Origin: Siphonodentalium dalli
Taxonomy: Eukaryota > Mollusca > Scaphopoda > Gadilida > Siphonodentaliidae
NCBI GenBank assembly: GCA_032622095.1
Contig: CP136065.1
Coordinates: 215,802,151 to 215,866,150, forward strand
Reading direction: 5' to 3'
Length of the DNA: 64,000 nt
Shown here: in pieces, positions 35,207 to 46,819 of the stretch
Position numbering within the stretch: position 1 is the stretch's first letter
Layout: every line of letters begins with the position of its first letter
Translations under genes and position numbers: made by a program
Notes under the pieces: generated by a model
The model's database searches: none
What the model was told of the DNA's origin: nothing
What the model saw: the letters and a program-made list of their open reading frames with translations, nothing else

Positions 35207-36102
35207 CCCTTTGAGTGCCAGGGGCCGATCTCATTGGCCCTAAACCTACAAAATAAGTCTGTTAAAGGGGTACTGTACACAAACAAAGGCGATTTTTTTA
35301 TTTACTCCCATTGAAATAACTTTCAAGTTAGATTGTGTTCGTGTTATATGAGTTTCGTATACACCTAATTTAGCGAAGAAAATGTTGATCTTGGAAACAA
35401 AAATATTACGATTTCAAACTACGCGCCATGTTTTTGACCTTCACCGGAGAAGACGCAGGTCGCAGGAAGAACCGGAAGTTCATTGCTCACAGCTTCGATT
35501 GATGCATTCAATCTCTTCCATCGAACAATCTCACTCCCTATGAAATACTTGACGCTTTATGACTCTTGTTTCTTTCTCCCTTTTTCCGAATCGGTTATAG
35601 CGGGCCTTCTTTTGCGGGTAACATGTTTTGTTTGCAACCCAATAATGTTCGCGAACGGCCGTCGATAAAAGACACGCAACAGATCATGTCAGATGCGATT
35701 TCAAGAACGGTAACTCGTAATGGCATAATTCTCCATTTTATGACTCCAGCCATAAATGAATTTATATTAAATAATTCAATTTTACTTTTACGATAGCCTG
35801 TTAACCGGAACGTTTTCAGTAGACATCATCGACTCAAATTAGTTATTTTATAATATAATATTCATATTAGATCGCTATTGTCACCTGGAATTTATTGAAA
35901 TTGCTGTACAGTACCCCTTTAAAGAATATAAGAATAAATTATTAAAATTGTAAAAAAATTTAAAAAAAAACAAAAACAATTGTTGGGCCAATGCATTCTC
36001 TTATATATGCGAGGCGACCTATGGTCGACTCGCATATATAAGAGAATGCATTGGCACATGGTATATGGGTTGATACAAAAATCGGACCTGGCACTCAAAG
36101 GG
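35207..36102 (+). mobile_element. Family c TTAA MITE split by a nested element
   Basis: Ends CCCTTTGAGTGCCAGG and CCTGGCACTCAAAGGG are perfect 16-bp inverted repeats between TTAAs (35203-35206, 36103-36106). Near its right end is one shared hairpin (AATGCATTCTCTTATATATG). Without the nested 657 bp it is ~239 bp, the size of the intact copy at 52742-52975. Confidence 0.9.
35266..35918 (+). mobile_element. Family d TTAA element (AGGGGTACTGTACA ends), nested
   Basis: 653 bp with 14-bp inverted ends AGGGGTACTGTACA / TGTACAGTACCCCT between TTAA 35262-35265 and 35919-35922. The uninterrupted sequence GGCTGTTAAAGAATATAAG at 52792 is its empty site. Two overlapping open frames at 35483-35796 have no transposase motif, so it is probably a non-autonomous, perhaps deleted, element. 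Confidence 0.9.
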
Positions 36103-36413
36103 TTAATGGTCAACATAGAATATAATATTATACTCTATCATTGTTGTTTGATCCTGTTTAGGTATATTTATTATTTCAAAAAACTATATTTATATAGAGC
36201 TCTAGATGAATACTTAAAGAAAATCATAAATAAAAATTCCAAGCCGATATTGTTATCTTGTTCACTCATCAGTTTATTAGTTAAAATGAATATTGTTCAT
36301 ACAAAATGCTTGGACTAGTGAAGTTCTCTAGCTTTTCAATTAATCCATTAAATTTTGAAGATGTAGCATTATTTATGGAATATTCAGTTTGAAAAATTTG
36401 TTGTGGCTGTTAA

Positions 36414-36637
36414 CCCTTTCAGTTCAGGTCCGATTTTTTATATCAACCCATATATCTGTGCCAATGCATTCTCTTATATATGCGAGTCGACCATAGGTCG
36501 CCTCGCATATATAAGAGAATGCATTGGCCTAACAATTTTTCATCATTTGTTATTATTTGTTACAATTTTTACAATTTTAATAATTGTTTCTTATATTTTT
36601 TAACAGACTTATTTTGTAGGTTTAGTGCCAGGGAATC
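36414..36637 (-). mobile_element. Family c MITE, inverse, one end decayed
   Basis: TTAA (36410-36413) then CCCTTTCAGTTCAGGTCCGA, then the hairpin and a spacer; the other side holds ACAGACTTATTTTGTAGGTT and TTTAGTGCCAGGGA, the inverse of the family c left region. The terminal CTCAAAGGG on that side is lost. Confidence 0.65.
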
Positions 36638-36737
36638 TTACGTTTTTCATGGACATCAAAATTATTACTATGAATACTTGGTGATAGTTTTGAGTTATAA
36701 CATGCCCCTAAGGTTTTATCCAGTTTGTTTTAAATTT

Positions 36738-36989
36738 GCTATAGCATTGGAACTTCCTGAAATTTTGCGAAAACCCTGTTCAAATGCATTCTCTTATATA
36801 CATGTATGCGAGTCAGGAGCCTCGCATATATAAGAGAATACATTGGTCTTACAATATTGACCTGGACCTTGTAATCCAGTGCATTCTCTTATATATGCGA
36901 GGCTCCATATGGGAGACTAACATATATACGAGAATGCACTGGCACAGGATCTTTAATTCTGCACCAGCACAGCTTCCGTCATGAAAGGG
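36738..36989 (+). mobile_element. Family b MITE, left end decayed
   Basis: AACTTCCTGAAATTTTGCGA, two hairpins (36785-36846, 36880-36944) and right end CTTCCGTCATGAAAGGG before TTAA (36990-36993). The first hairpin contains an extra TACATG in its stem. Confidence 0.7.
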
Positions 36990-36993
36990 TTAA

Positions 36994-38075
36994 GTGTTAA
37001 ATCCAGTCCCAGTTCTCTCTACAGTGATTTACTGAAATCAGTTAACATTATGTATGTTCTCAGAAAGGGATTGTAGTCTCAGGTGTTTACTTTTGTTTTG
37101 ATCTCGTTGCTATGGTGATATTTTAATCAGATCATATTTTCCTGCGATAATAGACAATTTAATGTGGCAGCATGATGGACTAGGAAACAGACTATTGATT
37201 TTACATTCACTTTTTAGAAGTTGTTTTTGTGCAGTGAGATATGTAATGTAATTGTACTTTAACGCTGTGATAACTTTTTTATTATCTTGTGGTAAAAAAT
37301 AATGGAAGTAGTGAAATTATTGACTTGATCTTAGTATTGTTTACTCCCAACTAGTGGAATTCTTACACAATTAGGGTCACGCTGTCAAAGGTCAGCCATT
37401 ATTTTTTCGAAAATGGCCAAAAAAATTCATTTGGCCAAGGTTTTGTCCAAATATTTTGTTATCCTTAATCGAAAATCTAATTCAAAAGCCTTAATTTATT
37501 TTGAAACGGGAGCGACATGAGAATCAAATTTATGGTATGATCATTTGCTAATTGATTAGGTGATATAGCTCAATGGGTACCAAAGGCAGGCATGGCAGTG
37601 CACTATCAAATAATGTAACAAAACAGTAATGAGGATTAACACAAATAAATCATTTGTCTGTCATAAGGCTGAATTGCAGATGGTGGGTAGTGGTATATTG
37701 TCAAGTAACAATGGTACGATTAAAGAAGTCTAGACACAGGTATTTGAAGTATGGACATAATATATAGAATGTTAGATGTTAAATAAAACAAAAATATTCA
37801 TTTATTGTGAGATCAGAACATGAGGATTTTATTTGGCCAAAGTTTTTTAATTGGGGCAAAAAAATCAGAATTGGCCAAAAAATTGGCCAAAAATATTTTT
37901 CCTCCCGGTATTAACGCTGATCACAATGATGTACAAGATTACACGCAATTAAAGTTGAAGAATCACATGTGATAGATCCAATTTCACAAAACCCAGTTAC
38001 ATTCCATGTGATACTAAGTTTTTTAGTCCAAGACCTCTGCGTTTGAATATACATTGTTATTGGTCACCTTCAATA
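36994..38075 (+). other. Intronic sequence without genes
   Basis: Short clusters of TTGGCCAAA occur at 37418-37460 and 37843-37900, possibly the two ends of an old element. Nothing else stands out. Confidence 0.4.
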
Positions 38076-38245
38076 GGCTTTTTATCACTCACTTAGTGAC
38101 ACTGAACAAAACTATGACACTCCCAAATACTTTTCCTTTTCATCAGCAAACTGAATCATTGAAAGAAAAAAAAATTCCAAATGTTCAGATGCCTACATCA
38201 CCAAATACTGCTTTGCTTCCTGACCACCATCAATTGGTTTTCTGA
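38076..38245 (+). CDS. Weak candidate exon (alternative 3' end?)
   Basis: After CACCTTCAATAG an open frame in the phase required by exon 1 runs 56 codons to TGA (38243-38245), reading LPNTFPFHQQTESLKEKK and NVQMPTSPNTALLPDHH. Composition looks protein-like. There is no donor in the phase that the exon at 42752 needs, so it could only be an alternative last exon. No poly(A) signal was confirmed. A chance frame is about as likely. Confidence 0.22.
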
Positions 38246-38312
38246 GCTAAATAATGTTACAGAACAAATGAACTATGAAAGTAACTTCACATTGCCTCAA
38301 GCATATTTTGGC

Positions 38313-38485
38313 AGCCTCGCATATACATGTATAAGAGAATGCATTGGCCTAACAACATTGACGTTGTAAGCCAGTGCATTCTCTTAGATATGCGAGACTC
38401 CCTATGGGAGACTCGCATATATTAGAAAATGCACTGGCACAGGATCTGTTAATGCTGCACCAGCTTAGCTCCCATCATGAAAGGG
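38313..38485 (+). mobile_element. Family b MITE, 5'-truncated
   Basis: Half a hairpin (CTCGCATATACATGTATAAG), GCCAGTGCATTCTCTTAGAT hairpin, GCACTGGCACAGGATCTG and right end CCCATCATGAAAGGG before TTAA. The left end is missing. Confidence 0.75.
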
Positions 38486-38583
38486 TTAATACTGATTCTG
38501 AACTGGGTGTGATTACAGGCTATACATAGCTCCTGTCTTGAAAGGGTTAATACCAGTTCTGAACTGGGCATGATTGCAGGCTA
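38486..38583 (+). repeat. Direct duplication of ~60 bp next to a TTAA end
   Basis: TTAATACTGATTCTGAACTG at 38486 recurs as TTAATACCAGTTCTGAACTG at 38547. The interval ends in CCTGTCTTGAAAGGGTTAA, which again resembles a family b end. Confidence 0.65.
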
Positions 38584-38886
38584 TGACATGATAATACAAT
38601 CATGTGTAAACATGCACTTCTCCCCTCTATGCACTGCCTTTCATGGTCTGTACATGGCCATAAATTCTATAAACAGATTGAACATGCTGGACATGATCAT
38701 CATAAATCCCTGTCTACCTTCCCCACGGATGTTGTATTGCTTTGATATGCCCACAATGGAATCAACTCATCCTTGATCAGGTATAGGGTACTAACCCACA
38801 CTTAATTAGAATTAAAGATTTGTTGTCATCCCCCTGTCACTGATTCATCATCTCAGTCCAAGCTTCATAATAATGTCTTTGTTTAA

Positions 38887-39247
38887 CCCTTTACCCAACA
38901 AACCGGCCAAAACCGGCCAAATAAAGCTTCAACAGCCTAAAATATCTTCGGTCTGTCTCAATAGGACCATACAAATATGGATATCATTGGAACCGGCTCC
39001 TTGACCACATTGTGATAGTTACAGTTATGCCCTGTGCCAATGCATTCTCTTATATATGCGAGTCGACCATAGGTCACCTCGCATATATAAGAGAATGCAT
39101 TGCCTAAAAAAAAACTTTTTTCTTACATTCTTTAACAATTTTAATGTGTTAAGCCAATGCATTCTCTTATATATGCGAGGCGACCTATGGTCGACTCGCA
39201 TATATAAGAGAATGCATTGGCACAGGGCCCTTCTGTTGGGTAAAGGG
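38887..39247 (+). mobile_element. Family a TTAA MITE
   Basis: TTAA at 38883-38886 and 39248-39251. Ends CCCTTTACCCAACAAACC and TGTTGGGTAAAGGG. Both hairpins intact; spacer shortened to about 50 bp. Confidence 0.9.
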
Positions 39248-39676
39248 TTAATTAGTGTGTTCCTTTATAAATCATGCATCAGGTCCATCCTTATTGATGT
39301 GCTGAAGGGCTTGACTCTGCGGTCAAGCAGACTGTTGTACCTTGATAGGATTATGATATCAGCTTTTCTGTCCTCCACAGGATATCAGTTGCATGTAGAA
39401 ACATGAATGATAAAACAAATAATATTATTAAATTATATTATAGTTCTTCAGGGCTCAAAATTTGGGTTGAACATATTTCACCCAAATATTGACATTGGTT
39501 TATCTAATAATATTACATGGACTTAATTGATTCTGGAATTAGCCCATAGTGGGCTTATGCCCGTTATTCTGTTAGATGGCGCGGGCCACAGCGAAACACA
39601 TACATGTATATAAAGAGCGACATCTGCTTCAAAATATTCTTACTCTTTTATTTAGAGGATCTACAACGATTCCCCT

Positions 39677-39786
39677 GTTTATAGCGGAATTTACAAAACG
39701 AGTCCAGTATATTAGGTCTGGACCGAGCCATTGGCTAGGTTCAGACCTAATTTACTGGACAAGTTTTGTAAATACCGCTATAAACT
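39677..39786. repeat. 110-bp fold-back hairpin
   Basis: GTTTATAGCGGAATTTACAA, GTCCAG and TTAGGTCTGGACC at the left face GGTTCAGACCTAA, CTGGAC and TTTGTAAATACCGCTATAAAC at the right. Probably a MITE; the target duplication is not clear. Confidence 0.75.
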
Positions 39787-40288
39787 GTGGATGACTGTCA
39801 CGAGTATAGATTCTATTTATTACATGATTCAAAACCTAGATAAAACATACTTAAATCAACAAATGGAACGTGAAACGAACTTCGGCTTCAAAAATACCTG
39901 TGATGATGTTTCACGTAACTACATGTATGTGTTGCTTGCCCGCATAAAGAAATAGTCCCAGATAAATAGAGACTCTTTGCTTATTTAACGGTGTAAATTT
40001 AGTGAAATAACTTTTCAAACTCTTCATTAGACATTGTTGGAAAATATTTGAAGCCATAGTATTTTGAATCGCATTGTACGGAATGTAAACAAACGACAAA
40101 CCAGAAGTCAAAGGTCAACTGGCACTATTTCCTGTTATGCAACCAACATTTTAATATCACAATTTATAGAACGGGTTTATTGAATGGAATAAGGATTCAT
40201 GTAATAAATATAGATAACTGATGTGGTCTTCAGATACATGTAGTTCAGATTGCTTCGTGTGGTGTACTACATTGTACGTGTAGCTTAA

Positions 40289-40655
40289 CCCTTTACCCAA
40301 CAAAACGGCCAAAACCGGCCAAATAAAGCTTCAACAGCCTAAAATATCTTCGGTCTGTCTCAATAGAACCATACAAATATGGATATCATTGGAACCGGCT
40401 CCTTGACCACATTGTGATAGTTACAGTTATGCCCTGTGCCAATGCATTCTCTTATATATGCGAGTCGACCATATATAAGAGAATGCATTGGCCTAAAAAA
40501 ATCTTTTTTTACCATTTTTTCTTACATTCTTTAACAATTTTATAATTTTTAATGTGTTAAGCCAATGCATTCTCTTATATATGCGAGGCGACCTATGGTC
40601 GACTCGCATATATAAGAGAATGCATTGGCACAGGGCCGATCTGTTGGGTAAAGGG
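40289..40655 (+). mobile_element. Family a TTAA MITE, first of a three-element row
   Basis: TTAA 40285-40288. The left hairpin is collapsed (GAGTCGACCATATATAAGAG), losing its loop and part of one arm. The right TTAA (40656-40659) is shared with the next element. Confidence 0.9.
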
Positions 40656-40659
40656 TTAA

Positions 40660-41027
40660 AGACATATCATGTACTTGTTCAGGTGCGTGAAACTGATAAG
40701 TTAGTATCCAGGCGCTATGACAACTGGAGGAATGTAACATTCTACTAACATCGCCGAAAATTTGAAGCAAATCGAGTGTACCACTCCATAGAAAACATTG
40801 TCAGAACTACACTCAATTGTAAATATTTTCTACTCGATTCGGGACGCATCTATCGGCGATAAACTAACGAAAATGATTTCGCCACCGAGAGTCACTGCAT
40901 TTAATTCATATATAAGAATGACGGTGTGTGTTGTCAATTTGGATATACTGTTTGTAAAAAATACTACTTTGAACAAGATTATTCTCCATCTCTATTTGAT
41001 CACCATAGCGGAGTGTGTCACATCACT
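40660..41027 (+). mobile_element. Element E, middle of a three-element row
   Basis: It runs from AGACATATCATGTACTTGTT to GTGTGTCACATCACT with no base between either end and the neighbouring TTAA (40656-40659, 41028-41031). 368 bp, same size as the copy at 13709-14076. Confidence 0.9.
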
Positions 41028-41031
41028 TTAA

Positions 41032-41487
41032 CCCTTTACCCAACAGAACGGCCCTGTGCCAATGCATTCTCTTATATATGCGAGTCGACCATAGGTCGCC
41101 TCGCATATATAAGAGAATGCATTGGCTTAACACATATTAAAAATGATAAAATTGTCAAAGAATGTAGAAAAATATTATAAAAAATGTTAAAAAATGTAAG
41201 AAAAAATTATAAAATTGTTAAAGAATGTAAGAAAAAATGGTAAAAAGTGTTAAAAAAGATTTTTTTTAGGCCAATGCATTCTCTTATATATGCGAGGCGA
41301 CCTATGGTCGACTCACATATATAAGAGAATGCATTGGCACAGGGCATAACTGTAACCATCACAATGTGGTCAATGAACCGGTTCCAATGATATCCATATT
41401 TCTATGGTTTTATTGAGACAGACCGAAGATATTTTAGGCTGTTGAAGCTTTATTTGGGCGTTTTTGGCCGGTTTGTTGGGTAAAGGG
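41032..41487 (-). mobile_element. Family a TTAA MITE, third of a three-element row
   Basis: Inverse orientation relative to the first. It starts CCCTTTACCCAACAGAACGG right after the shared TTAA and ends GTTTGTTGGGTAAAGGG before TTAA 41488-41491. Both hairpins intact. Confidence 0.9.
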
Positions 41488-41491
41488 TTAA

Positions 41492-42469
41492 CTAGTTTTC
41501 TGTGTAGGTCCATCTAAACTTTCCAACTCCTGACCAGAGCTCGATTTATCTTGATTCGTATCACAATTTATGATGCGATTTCCAATTTCTGCTAACCAAT
41601 TTAACAAATATTAGAAAGCGTGTATTGGTAGGGAATGCTATACATGTACATGTACAAAATCTACCCAGTGCTGCAAAATACTATACCAATTTAAAACATA
41701 AAATTGACCCCTGCTCATGACATAGCTCAGGCATGGACGCCCATTAAAGAGGACTGGTGCAAAATTTGCTTGCATGTTGATATATTAAAGTTGGCTCTAA
41801 ATTAATATTTTGTCAGTGTACCCTGAATTATGAGACCCAGCTTATCACTGTACTTGATTTTTCAGCATCCACTTAATTTCTGTAATTATTATGTTTGAAG
41901 CTGCATGATTGGAGTTTTGATTTATTTCGCAGATGAACACTCCTGTCTATATGGAAGATAATTAACTTGACAACATGATTGATATTTTTCACATGGACAA
42001 AAATTATAATCTCGTTATTGATTTCTAAAAAACACATAGAGATTAACATCAAAGTTGTGGGTTTCTGAATAATTGATCTTGATTTTTTTTTTTCGAACAT
42101 CCGATCACTGATGTAGCAACGACCCATATACCTCGAGATGATTTATTGATATTTCTGCAATCAGCCGGAGAATCTCAATTCCATATGACGGCAGGATGCA
42201 CACATCGGCTCTTCATGTTATGGTCCATATTGTTTATCGTCTCCACTTCTAATTAACTCTCCACATGTGTGGTGGATTCAGGTGTCAGTAATGAAATTTA
42301 CCTGTAAATTTAGTGAATCGCATTTCAACTGGTTTATACCCTCATCCAGTTAGATTCAACAAGCAAGCTGAGAATATTATCCTCATTGTGAATTCAGTCT
42401 CTGAATGAAATCAGCATTACCTTCATGACTTTCCACTTCATTTAATTGTAGTTATGAGGATTACTTATG
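41492..42469 (+). other. Intronic sequence without genes
   Basis: No exon or repeat was recognised apart from TACATGTACATGTAC at about 41640. Confidence 0.4.
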
Positions 42470-42590
42470 GATTTCCATAAGAACCCATGTGATTGGCAGC
42501 TTCGTACTGGGATTTAAGCTTTATTTGGATTTCCATAAGAACCCATGTGATTGGCAGCTTCGTACTGGGATTTAAGCTTTATTTGGATTT
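42470..42590 (+). repeat. 58-bp tandem duplication
   Basis: GATTTCCATAAGAACCCATG and following 38 bases occur at 42470 and again at 42528, practically identical. It lies ~160 bp upstream of the exon at 42752. Confidence 0.9.
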
Positions 42591-42751
42591 CGCTTACAAA
42601 TCATGTGATCATTCTTTGGTGCTGTTTCTATCAGGTTATCGTAATCAATTGGATCTCAATTCTCACTGTGTTCACGTCCTTGTTTTGGAGTTTTTTCTTT
42701 TGATGAATCTCTAGCATTCACAGTGTTTTGTTCGGATGATTTACCTCTCAG

Positions 42752-42859
42752 GCCCCCTGGGAGACCTAAAAGGCGTCATTCCCTGGGATCCAACGTGACT
42801 CTCTCTAGTCTCTGTCCAATGCCGGATTTCAGCTATCAAACTCCAGTTCATTCTAATAG
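42752..42859 (+). CDS. Coding exon 2 of the unrecognised protein
   Basis: A 108-nt exon lies between acceptor TTACCTCTCAG and a strong donor AATAG|GTAAGG. Only one frame is open, the one that joins exon 1 (AG + G gives Arg). It reads PPGRPKRRHSLGSNVTLSSL, then CPMPDFSYQTPVHSN and AG of the next codon, so it is symmetric (phase 2 in and out, 36 codons). The basic GRPKRR resembles an AT-hook core or nuclear signal, and RRHS is a plausible basophilic kinase site. I do not know the family. Higher GC than the flanking intron supports real coding. The exon is followed within 20 bp by a family g palindrome and preceded by a 58-bp tandem duplication. Confidence 0.7.
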
Positions 42860-42878
42860 GTAAGGATTCATTTAAGTA

Positions 42879-43046
42879 CAAGTAATGCCCTATATAATCG
42901 ACTCCTTAACCACAGCAGAATTATGGGTAATTTTTCAGGATTTAGTCGGAAATATGAATGGCAACAAGCCATATTTCCGACTAAATCCTGAAAAATTACC
43001 CATAATTCTGCTATTGATAAGGAGTCGATTATTTAGGGCATTACAT
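42879..43046. mobile_element. Family g palindrome, centre-deleted, just after exon 2
   Basis: CAAGTAATGCCCTATATAAT ... ATTATTTAGGGCATTACATG. Arms GGATTTAGTCGGAAATATG / inverse meet at AATGGCAACAAGC. It begins about 20 bp downstream of the exon 2 donor. Confidence 0.85.
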
Positions 43047-43827
43047 GTACAAGTTATTGTCAACATATGTTTCAACAAATCGCTGATTCTTTAGCCATCA
43101 ACCAAAGAATAAATATAAATTGTTATCATCAAATATAGACTTTTTATTATTGAATTACATGGGTGTTCCATCCACACCTGTTATTTTCGGCTCCTGTAGA
43201 TGCCTAAAAAATCCCCGGAAGCCCGTTTTTGCATTCACATGCCTTCTTCTTTTTTTTTTTGGAAAAATATTTCTTGAGAATCCAGGGGAATCATGAATAA
43301 ACAAACTTTAGGGTAGAAGGTTTAAAATAGGTTGGTAGGGAACAGTGTAGTTTCCAGTAATTGTTTGGGGACACCTGTTTATATGCCAAAGTCATATCCG
43401 AAGGCAGCAGCCCTAAGTTGGGGAGGGTATGGGGTGGCCTCCCCCTTGAACTAGTACATGTACATACTGCCATAAAATGACAATTTATTGCTTTATTTGA
43501 TGATTTAGTGTTAGTTGTGTTTGTTTTCTAGTAATAATGGTCAAAAAACTAATTATCTGAGGAATTTTTCTTCTTTCTAACTGTTTTTTGGGCGCCTGGA
43601 GTTTGGGCGCCCATACCTGTTACAGGTACCAAAACTGGCCTGGAAATTACCCTGGTAGGGAAACCTGAACAACAAATATTTTTTATTTGACCTTATTAAA
43701 AATGGATCAGGATATGCAGCAGCTAATGATATCCTCATAATGTACAACATGGGAGATGAGTATCCTACATGCACATGTTACTTGTATATCAGGGGGAATC
43801 AGTATCTTGTGCTGCTTACTTTATTAA

Positions 43828-44272
43828 CCCTTTACCCAACAAAATGCCCACATAAAGCTTCAACAGCCTAAAATATCTTCGGTCTGTCTCAATAACACCA
43901 TACAAATATGGATATCATTGGAACCGGTTCATTGACCACATTGTGATGGTTACAGTTATGCCCTGTGCCAATGCATTCTCTTATATATGCGAGTCGACCA
44001 TAGGTCGCCTCGCATATATAAGAGAATGCATTGGCCTAAACAAATTCTTTTTTTAACACTTTTTACCATTTTTACTTACATTCTTTAACAATTTTATAAT
44101 TTTTTCTTACATTTTTTAACAATTTTTATAATATTTTTCTACATTCTTTGACAATTTTATCATTTTTAATGTGTTAAGCCAATGCATTCTCTTATATATG
44201 CGAGGCGACCTATGGTCGACTCGCATATATAAGAGAATGCATTGGCACAGGGCCGTTCTGTTGGGTAAAGGG
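43828..44272 (+). mobile_element. Family a TTAA MITE
   Basis: TTAA 43824-43827 and 44273-44276. The left subterminal region has lost part of GGCCAAAACCGG. Long spacer with three TTCTTACATT units between intact hairpins. Confidence 0.9.
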
Positions 44273-44594
44273 TTAAAGTACATGTATTTGGAAATTTAGG
44301 GAATAATATTTTAATCTTATTTGTTATTTTCTTAAGTCTTCTAGCAGGCTTTCTGTTTGAACTAGTTTTAAACAATTTAATAAGTGCACAATATGTCTTT
44401 ATAGAGAACACTTGATTACTAGAATTAAAAACATTTAGTTATTTGTGCTGATTCTTTTTATCACTCAAATTTTTTTAAAGTTGCTTTAATATATTAAAAC
44501 TTGTCATACTGAATATTGTCAATATATTCTACTCTGATTTAAGGCTTCAATTCGATTTCAAACAGTTTGTTGTTTGCAAAGTCGATTTCATATA

Positions 44595-44780
44595 CAGTAA
44601 TACCCTAAATAATCAACTCCTTAACCACAGTAGAATTATGGGTAATTTTTCAGGATTTAGTCGGAAATATGACTTGTTGCCATTCATCGGAAAGCTCTCA
44701 CTGATCTTTCCGAAGAATGGCAATAAGCCATATTTCTGATTCTGCTGTGGTTAAGGAGTCGATTATTTAGGGCATTACTG
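44595..44780. mobile_element. Family g palindrome, right arm partly deleted
   Basis: TA-bounded. The left arm is complete (CAGTAATACCCTAAATAATC ... GGTAATTTTTCAGG); the right arm goes from GCCATATTTCTGA directly to TTCTGCTGTGGTTAAGG. Confidence 0.85.
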
Positions 44781-44813
44781 TAGTGATTTATTATTATGTT
44801 AGCTGTGCTTTTT

Positions 44814-45037
44814 TATGTTATTAAGTTTCCTGTCAGATCTTGTAAAGGTTCCCAGGTTTTTTACTGGTTGAATATGATCTTATTTATGTGGGCAGTAGAC
44901 TCTATACGGGCGCCTGTGGCGCATAAGATACTATGGGTGGCGGGATGGGGTGGTGGGTGGGATCTCATTATACTACTTTATGTTTCCTGTCAGATCTTGT
45001 AAAGGTTCCCAGGTTTTTTACTGGTTGAATATGATCT
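44814..45037 (+). repeat. Direct repeat of ~57 bp, 165 bp apart
   Basis: TTTCCTGTCAGATCTTGTAA through GGTTGAATATGATCT occurs at 44825-44880 and 44982-45037 without change. The interval includes GGCGCCTGTGGCGC. Confidence 0.9.
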
Positions 45038-45904
45038 CTACGGGTGTAGCCAGAGTAGAGACTGATGGCATGATCTGTAGTGACCTATATTGAGTTTGTT
45101 ACGATTCATAACCTAGCATTCATGACGTCCTATTTGTGAAATAGTGTTCAACTTCATACTACTATAAAGTACCCTAACTTTGTCTTTGATTTAGGTTCTC
45201 ATGATCTTCTGACAATTTGAGACAAAAGGTGTCAAGATATACTATCTACACTATCATTGAGTTAAACATTACACATGGGTAAAATGATCCTGTAATCATG
45301 GAGTAAATAGATAGTGTGGCTGTGATACCTTTACATACCCTAATATATATGGTAATCTATCTGGACATATTCTCTAAGACCTGTCTTGTGTTTGCTTTTG
45401 TGACCACTGTATACATAAGGCCACTCAAAGTTATACACCTGTGGCACGACACACTATCACCGTGTCACGGCCAGAAATCATGTGATCTCAAGTTGAACTA
45501 AAAATGGCAAATTTGAAAACATACAAAACATTAGGTAATTTTATATAAAGGCTCATGGTACAGTAATTTTATGGCAATAGGCATATGATCATTTATATTT
45601 CGAACACGTTTCCATCCAATTTTTGCTGATGTAAGTAGCGTTCAGATGCTGCGTGCATTGCGTTGAAATTGGATTACAGACAATAACTTTTAGGTGCTCA
45701 TACGGCTGTGGTGCGTCCGTTACATATTGTATCTATTAACTCACACATCAGAGAGATTCTGTTTTCTATGAAAAACCTTATGTGGCGTACATGTATGTCA
45801 TGACGTTTCTTGATTACAATCGACAAAATATGGCAGTGGTCTTCAAAGTAAAGGAAAATTGACTTGTAACTATGTCAATAAAGTGTTGTTGGGATTTGAC
45901 AGTT
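45038..45904 (+). other. Intronic sequence without genes
   Basis: Nothing recognised on either strand. Confidence 0.4.
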
Positions 45905-46148
45905 CAAGCCTTGAAATAGTGTCTGTCATTTGCAGAATGAGGTCCCCAGAGGGTGAATTTAGTGATGCTATCCCGCATAGCGGGCTAGCATCACCAAATT
46001 CACCCTATGGGGACCTCATTCTGCTGAGGTGTAAGCAGAATGAGGTCCCCAGAGGGTGAATTTGGTGATGCTATGCGGGATAGCATCACTAAATTCACCC
46101 TCTGGGGACCTCATTCTGCAAATGACAGACACAATATTTCAAGGCTTG
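45905..46148. mobile_element. Family i element, two adjacent hairpins
   Basis: Ends CAAGCCTTGAAATAGTGTCT and ATATTTCAAGGCTTG. Hairpins on GAGGTCCCCAGAGGGTGAAT lie at 45938-46024 and 46033-46119 with only GAGGTGTAA-like sequence between. Flanks GACAGTT and GACAGGTT suggest an 8-9 bp duplication. Confidence 0.85.
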
Positions 46149-46571
46149 GACAGGTTTGATATTATCATTGAATTAATTTATCACAGATAGATTGATTTGC
46201 ATTATTGCATTTATTCCAATATATAATTTATTAGCTGCAAATATTTAATCGGAAGCTCTGCATTATAACGCAACTTACGCACCCACGTGAACGGTTTAGT
46301 GTCTTGATTTCTGGAGTGAACCCTCGATGGCAAAGACTAAAAACTTTGAAATTATAGGGATACTGGTATTCCTCTTGGTAATATCAGTATATCTATGCAC
46401 ATCATGGTGAAATAATTAAATATCACTGAAAATGATTTCCAAATCAAATGAAAACTTGTCTACGGTACTTTACATAGATGCAAGAATTTTTTCTTTAAGT
46501 GAATCTAAAAGATGCTATTAGCTACATTATATAGGTTCTCTTTCCTGAATTTATATATGTAAGTAATGGTT

Positions 46572-46651
46572 AGAGCATAAGAATAGTTCTTTACCAGAAT
46601 CAATTGAGTCGAAGATGAGATTTATTCTGGTAAGAACTATTTACATGCTCT
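46572..46651. repeat. 80-bp hairpin
   Basis: AGAGCATAAGAATAGTTCTT and TACCAGAAT pair with ATTCTGGTAAGAACTATTTA and ATGCTCT. The loop is GAGTCGAAGATG-like. Confidence 0.75.
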
Positions 46652-46819
46652 GACGGACTTAATGCACAATTGACCATGGTGGTATTAGAATCAATGAGCA
46701 CTATTATGTCAATAATTCAGATTTAAGGAAAATTCAGGACCCACACATTTTACTGAAAATAGTATGCAGTCTAATCACTCTATGATATCACCAATTATAC
46801 TTGTTCAAATAGTCATAAA

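Noticed and set aside
35483-35796. Possible transposase in the family d element
   Set aside because: The frames are short, mutually overlapping and lack any DDE-like motif.
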